Source: JANLVJ01 sp031363945 (lineage in GTDB: Bacteria > Bacteroidota > Bacteroidia > Sphingobacteriales > Sphingobacteriaceae). From it: a stretch of DNA of 64,000 bases. Location of the stretch: assembly GCA_031363945.1 (NCBI GenBank), contig JANLVJ010000033.1, positions 62,001-126,000 of the forward strand, read 5' to 3'. A model generated the notes under the pieces. The model saw only the letters and a list, made by a program, of their open reading frames with translations. It had not been told where the DNA came from and did not search any database. How positions within the stretch are numbered: position 1 is the stretch's first letter; each line of letters begins with the position of its first letter. Of this stretch, positions 61,442 to 64,000 are shown piece by piece. A program made the position numbers and the translations under genes.

Positions 61442-64000
61442 ATGCAAAAACTCTTTAATGATCTTGGTGACCAGGCTGAAGTCGAAGTTTTCGGAGCCCG
61501 GGTACATAACCTCAAAAATATCGATGTCAGTTTCCCCAGAAACCAGCTTGTAGTTATAACAGGTCTCAGTGGCAGTGGTAAGTCTTCACTGGCGTTTGAT
61601 ACCATCTATGCCGAAGGCCAGCGACGCTATCTGGAAACTTTTAGTGCTTATTCAAGGCAGTTTCTGGGTGGAATGGAACGACCTGATGTAGATAAAATAT
61701 CAGGTCTTAGCCCGGTGATCGCAATTGAGCAAAAAACAACTTCTAAAAACCCCCGGTCAACGGTAGGTACAATAACTGAAGTTTATGACTTCTTAAGATT
61801 ACTGTATGCCCGGGTTGCAGATGCCCATTCCTATAAAACAGGAAAGCTGATGTTAAAGATGTCTGAAGAACAAATTCAGCAAACCATTCTCACTAATCTT
61901 GCTGACAAAACTGTTTCTATCCTGGCCCCTGTTGTCAAGGGCCGTAAAGGTCATTATCGTGACTTATTCGAGCAAATCAGAAAGCAAGGATACCTGAAGG
62001 TTCGGGTTGATGGCCTTATTCAGGATGTTATTCCAAAAATGCAGCTTGACAGGTATAAAATTCATGATGTAGAAATAGTAGTTGACCGTATTCTGGTAAA
62101 TGAACCAAATCAGAAGAGATTGATTTCTTCTATACAGGCTGCTCTTAAAATTGCCAAGGGTATCATTAAGGTAAGTGATGAACTGAATGAAGTTTACCAT
62201 TACAGTAAATACCTGATGGATCCTGAGACTGGGATTTCTTATGATGAACCCCAGCCAAATACGTTCTCTTTTAATTCTCCTTATGGTGCCTGCCCGAAAT
62301 GTGACGGACTGGGATACATAATGGAAATTGATGAGGGTAGTGTTATCCCTAATCGAAGTCTGAGTATAGTGCAGGGTGGCCTTGCTCCACTGGGTGAATT
62401 TCGTGAGACCTGGGTATTCCAGATACTACAAGCCCTTGCAAAAAAATATGATTTTTCTCTCTCTGCACCGATTGAAAAACTCACACCCGATATCATTGAT
62501 ATGATTTTAAATGGTTCAGATGATATTCTTGAGGTTAAAATGCCAAAAAGCAGATGGTCTGATCAGGAAAACTACAAGATTCATTTTGAAGGTATCTTTA
62601 AAATGCTTGAAGAGCAGTATGAGCGTAAAGGTGAAGAAGGGGCTGATCTTGATAATTTCAGAAGTCAGAAAGTTTGTCCTTCTTGTCATGGAGCGAGACT
62701 TAAAATCGAATCACTTCATTTTAAAGTTGCCGGGAAAAATATTTTTGAGCTTAGCTCAATGGACCTGAGACAGTTATATGATTGGTTTTCAGGTCTTGAG
62801 GCCAAGCTTAATAAAAGACAACAAATCATAGGGCATGAAATTCTCAAAGAAATTCAAACCAGAATAAACTTTTTATTAAATGTAGGACTCAGTTATCTAA
62901 GTCTTGACCGCAGTTCTAGAAGCCTTTCAGGCGGTGAAGCCCAGAGAATCAGGCTTGCCACTCAGATCGGTTCTCAACTTGTAAATGTACTTTATATTCT
63001 TGATGAGCCTAGTATTGGACTGCATCAGCGCGATAATGAACGGCTGATTCTTGCATTAAAAGAGCTTCGTGATATTGGTAATTCTGTATTGGTAGTAGAA
63101 CATGACAAAGAAATGATCATGGAAGCCGATTATGTGATCGATATGGGGCCCGCAGCTGGAATACATGGCGGTAGGGTTGTGGCTCAGGGAATTCCTTCCA
63201 GCCTTCTTAAAATGCATACCCTGACCACTGATTATCTCAACGGACGCAGGCAAATTCAGGTTCCTTTAGAAAGGCGTTCAGGAAATGGTAAAAAGCTAAT
63301 TTTGAGAAAAGCTACCGGGCATAACCTGAAAAAAGTAACAGCTGAATTTCCCCTTGGAACGTTTATTTGTATCACAGGAGTATCGGGCAGTGGAAAATCA
63401 AGTCTGATAACAGAAACACTTTATCCTATACTTAATCATCATTTCTTCAGAGCCAGAAAGAAGCCTCTTCCGTATGACTCTATTGAAGGATTGCATGAAA
63501 TTGATAAAGTTATTGAAATTGACCAGAGCCCGATTGGGCGTACACCACGCTCAAACCCTTCTACTTATACAGGAGTGTTCTCAGATATCCGCAGCTTGTT
63601 TGTATTGTTGCCTGAATCTAAAATCAGAGGATATAAACCAGGACGTTTTTCGTTCAACGTTAAAGGCGGGCGTTGTGAAGTTTGTCAGGGTGCAGGCCTG
63701 AAAGTTATAGAGATGAATTTCTTACCTGATGTTCAGGTGCCCTGTGAAGAATGCCATGGCAAACGCTATAACAGGGAAACGCTTGAAATAAGGTATAAGG
63801 GCAAATCGATCAGTGATGTGCTCGATATGAGTGTAGAAGAGGGTGTGAACTTCTTTGAAAATGTGCCTGCCATTTATCGGAAGATAAAAACCTTACAGGA
63901 CGTGGGCCTGGGTTATATAACCCTTGGGCAATCATCTGTAACCCTTTCTGGTGGAGAAGCACAGCGTGTTAAGCTCGCAACAGAACTTTCTAAGAAGGAT
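61442..64000 (+). CDS. uvrA: Excinuclease ABC subunit A (3' end beyond window)
   Basis: An open frame from the ATG at 61442 to the window edge: 853 codons with no stop, of a family usually about 930-950 residues. UvrA finds bulky DNA lesions and loads UvrB in nucleotide excision repair. Seen: Walker A TGLSGSGKSS, first zinc cysteines in GACPKCDGLG, second pair CPSCHGA, ABC signature LSGGEAQRIRLA, second Walker A GVSGSGKSSL, GGRCEVCQGAG with CEECHGK, and a second LSGGEAQRVKLA close to the edge. Only the C-terminal end is missing. It lies about 67 nt after the transglycosylase gene. Confidence 0.96.
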   Translation, partial: MQKLFNDLGDQAEVEVFGARVHNLKNIDVSFPRNQLVVITGLSGSGKSSLAFDTIYAEGQRRYLETFSAYSRQFLGGMERPDVDKISGLSPVIAIEQKTTSKNPRSTVGTITEVYDFLRLLYARVADAHSYKTGKLMLKMSEEQIQQTILTNLADKTVSILAPVVKGRKGHYRDLFEQIRKQGYLKVRVDGLIQDVIPKMQLDRYKIHDVEIVVDRILVNEPNQKRLISSIQAALKIAKGIIKVSDELNEVYHYSKYLMDPETGISYDEPQPNTFSFNSPYGACPKCDGLGYIMEIDEGSVIPNRSLSIVQGGLAPLGEFRETWVFQILQALAKKYDFSLSAPIEKLTPDIIDMILNGSDDILEVKMPKSRWSDQENYKIHFEGIFKMLEEQYERKGEEGADLDNFRSQKVCPSCHGARLKIESLHFKVAGKNIFELSSMDLRQLYDWFSGLEAKLNKRQQIIGHEILKEIQTRINFLLNVGLSYLSLDRSSRSLSGGEAQRIRLATQIGSQLVNVLYILDEPSIGLHQRDNERLILALKELRDIGNSVLVVEHDKEMIMEADYVIDMGPAAGIHGGRVVAQGIPSSLLKMHTLTTDYLNGRRQIQVPLERRSGNGKKLILRKATGHNLKKVTAEFPLGTFICITGVSGSGKSSLITETLYPILNHHFFRARKKPLPYDSIEGLHEIDKVIEIDQSPIGRTPRSNPSTYTGVFSDIRSLFVLLPESKIRGYKPGRFSFNVKGGRCEVCQGAGLKVIEMNFLPDVQVPCEECHGKRYNRETLEIRYKGKSISDVLDMSVEEGVNFFENVPAIYRKIKTLQDVGLGYITLGQSSVTLSGGEAQRVKLATELSKKD

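Noticed and set aside
1..64000. Phage, transposon, toxin-antitoxin or anti-phage defence genes
   Set aside because: No transposase, integrase, restriction, Cas, or typical toxin/antitoxin proteins; gene content is housekeeping, envelope and metal handling.

Overview
The window looks like a chromosomal segment of a Bacteroidota species, probably from the Sphingobacteriales (Pedobacter-like). This rests on gene content and signals, not a database match. It carries a full-length sprA (type IX secretion/gliding translocon), a large exported protein with a type IX C-terminal sorting domain, and bshA for bacillithiol. Promoters resemble the Bacteroidota -33 TTTG / -7 TAnnTTTG pattern, and several signal peptides end in Ala-Gln or Ser-Gln. 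Coding density is high; no gene-free stretch exceeds about 300 bases. I saw no rRNA, tRNA, CRISPR array, insertion sequence or prophage. Most of the window is ordinary vertically inherited core genome.

Layout. 1-2250 (minus): rfbA, gmd and the start of a polysaccharide-export protein, i.e. one end of a surface-polysaccharide locus. 2394-4117: a DUF427 protein and a beta-helix lipoprotein. 4160-5946 (minus): rlmN-comF. 6037-8672: an amidohydrolase, a nitronate-monooxygenase-like flavoprotein and an acylphosphatase. 8729-21869 (plus): a long core run with a Wzx-like flippase, dut, a TPR protein, a DUF4292 lipoprotein, an EnvC-like protein, two TatA proteins, gatA, an MltD-like transglycosylase, maeB (malic enzyme-Pta fusion) and ruvA. 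21885-30224: sprA, gcvH, a VanZ-like protein and a small lipoprotein. 30337-33280: feoA-feoB-SprT-like. 33282-40273: a block of exported proteins, namely a DUF1080 protein, the large type IX cargo, a SnoaL-like protein and a glutaminyl cyclase. 40331-46493 (minus): cysS, an EEP-family protein, two rhomboids and mutL. 46622-49684: a GH3/beta-lactamase-like fusion. 49884-52817: a copper module (copA, a wrecked HMA chaperone, an HMA-AraC regulator). 53085-56643 (minus): an arsenic module (arsM, arsR, acr3, metallophosphoesterase). 56839-64000: bshA, an S4/pseudouridine synthase with a long repetitive tail, a lytic transglycosylase, and uvrA running off the end.

How the genes work together. Envelope functions dominate: polysaccharide precursor synthesis and export, peptidoglycan remodelling (two transglycosylases, EnvC-like, GH3), Tat components and SprA. 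The glutaminyl cyclase probably caps the N-terminal Gln exposed when signal peptidase cuts the A|Q signal peptides seen in at least six proteins here. Two metal modules lie side by side: copper (sensor-regulator plus P-type ATPase) and arsenic (methylation plus Acr3 efflux). The arsenic set has no arsenate reductase in the window, and bshA is divergent from it.

I did not find a convincing new multi-gene system. The points most worth a second look are the cyclase plus A|Q signal peptides, the in-frame coding minisatellites in three otherwise conserved genes, the broken copper chaperone beside an HMA-AraC regulator, and the arsC-less arsenic locus with a closely spaced phosphoesterase.
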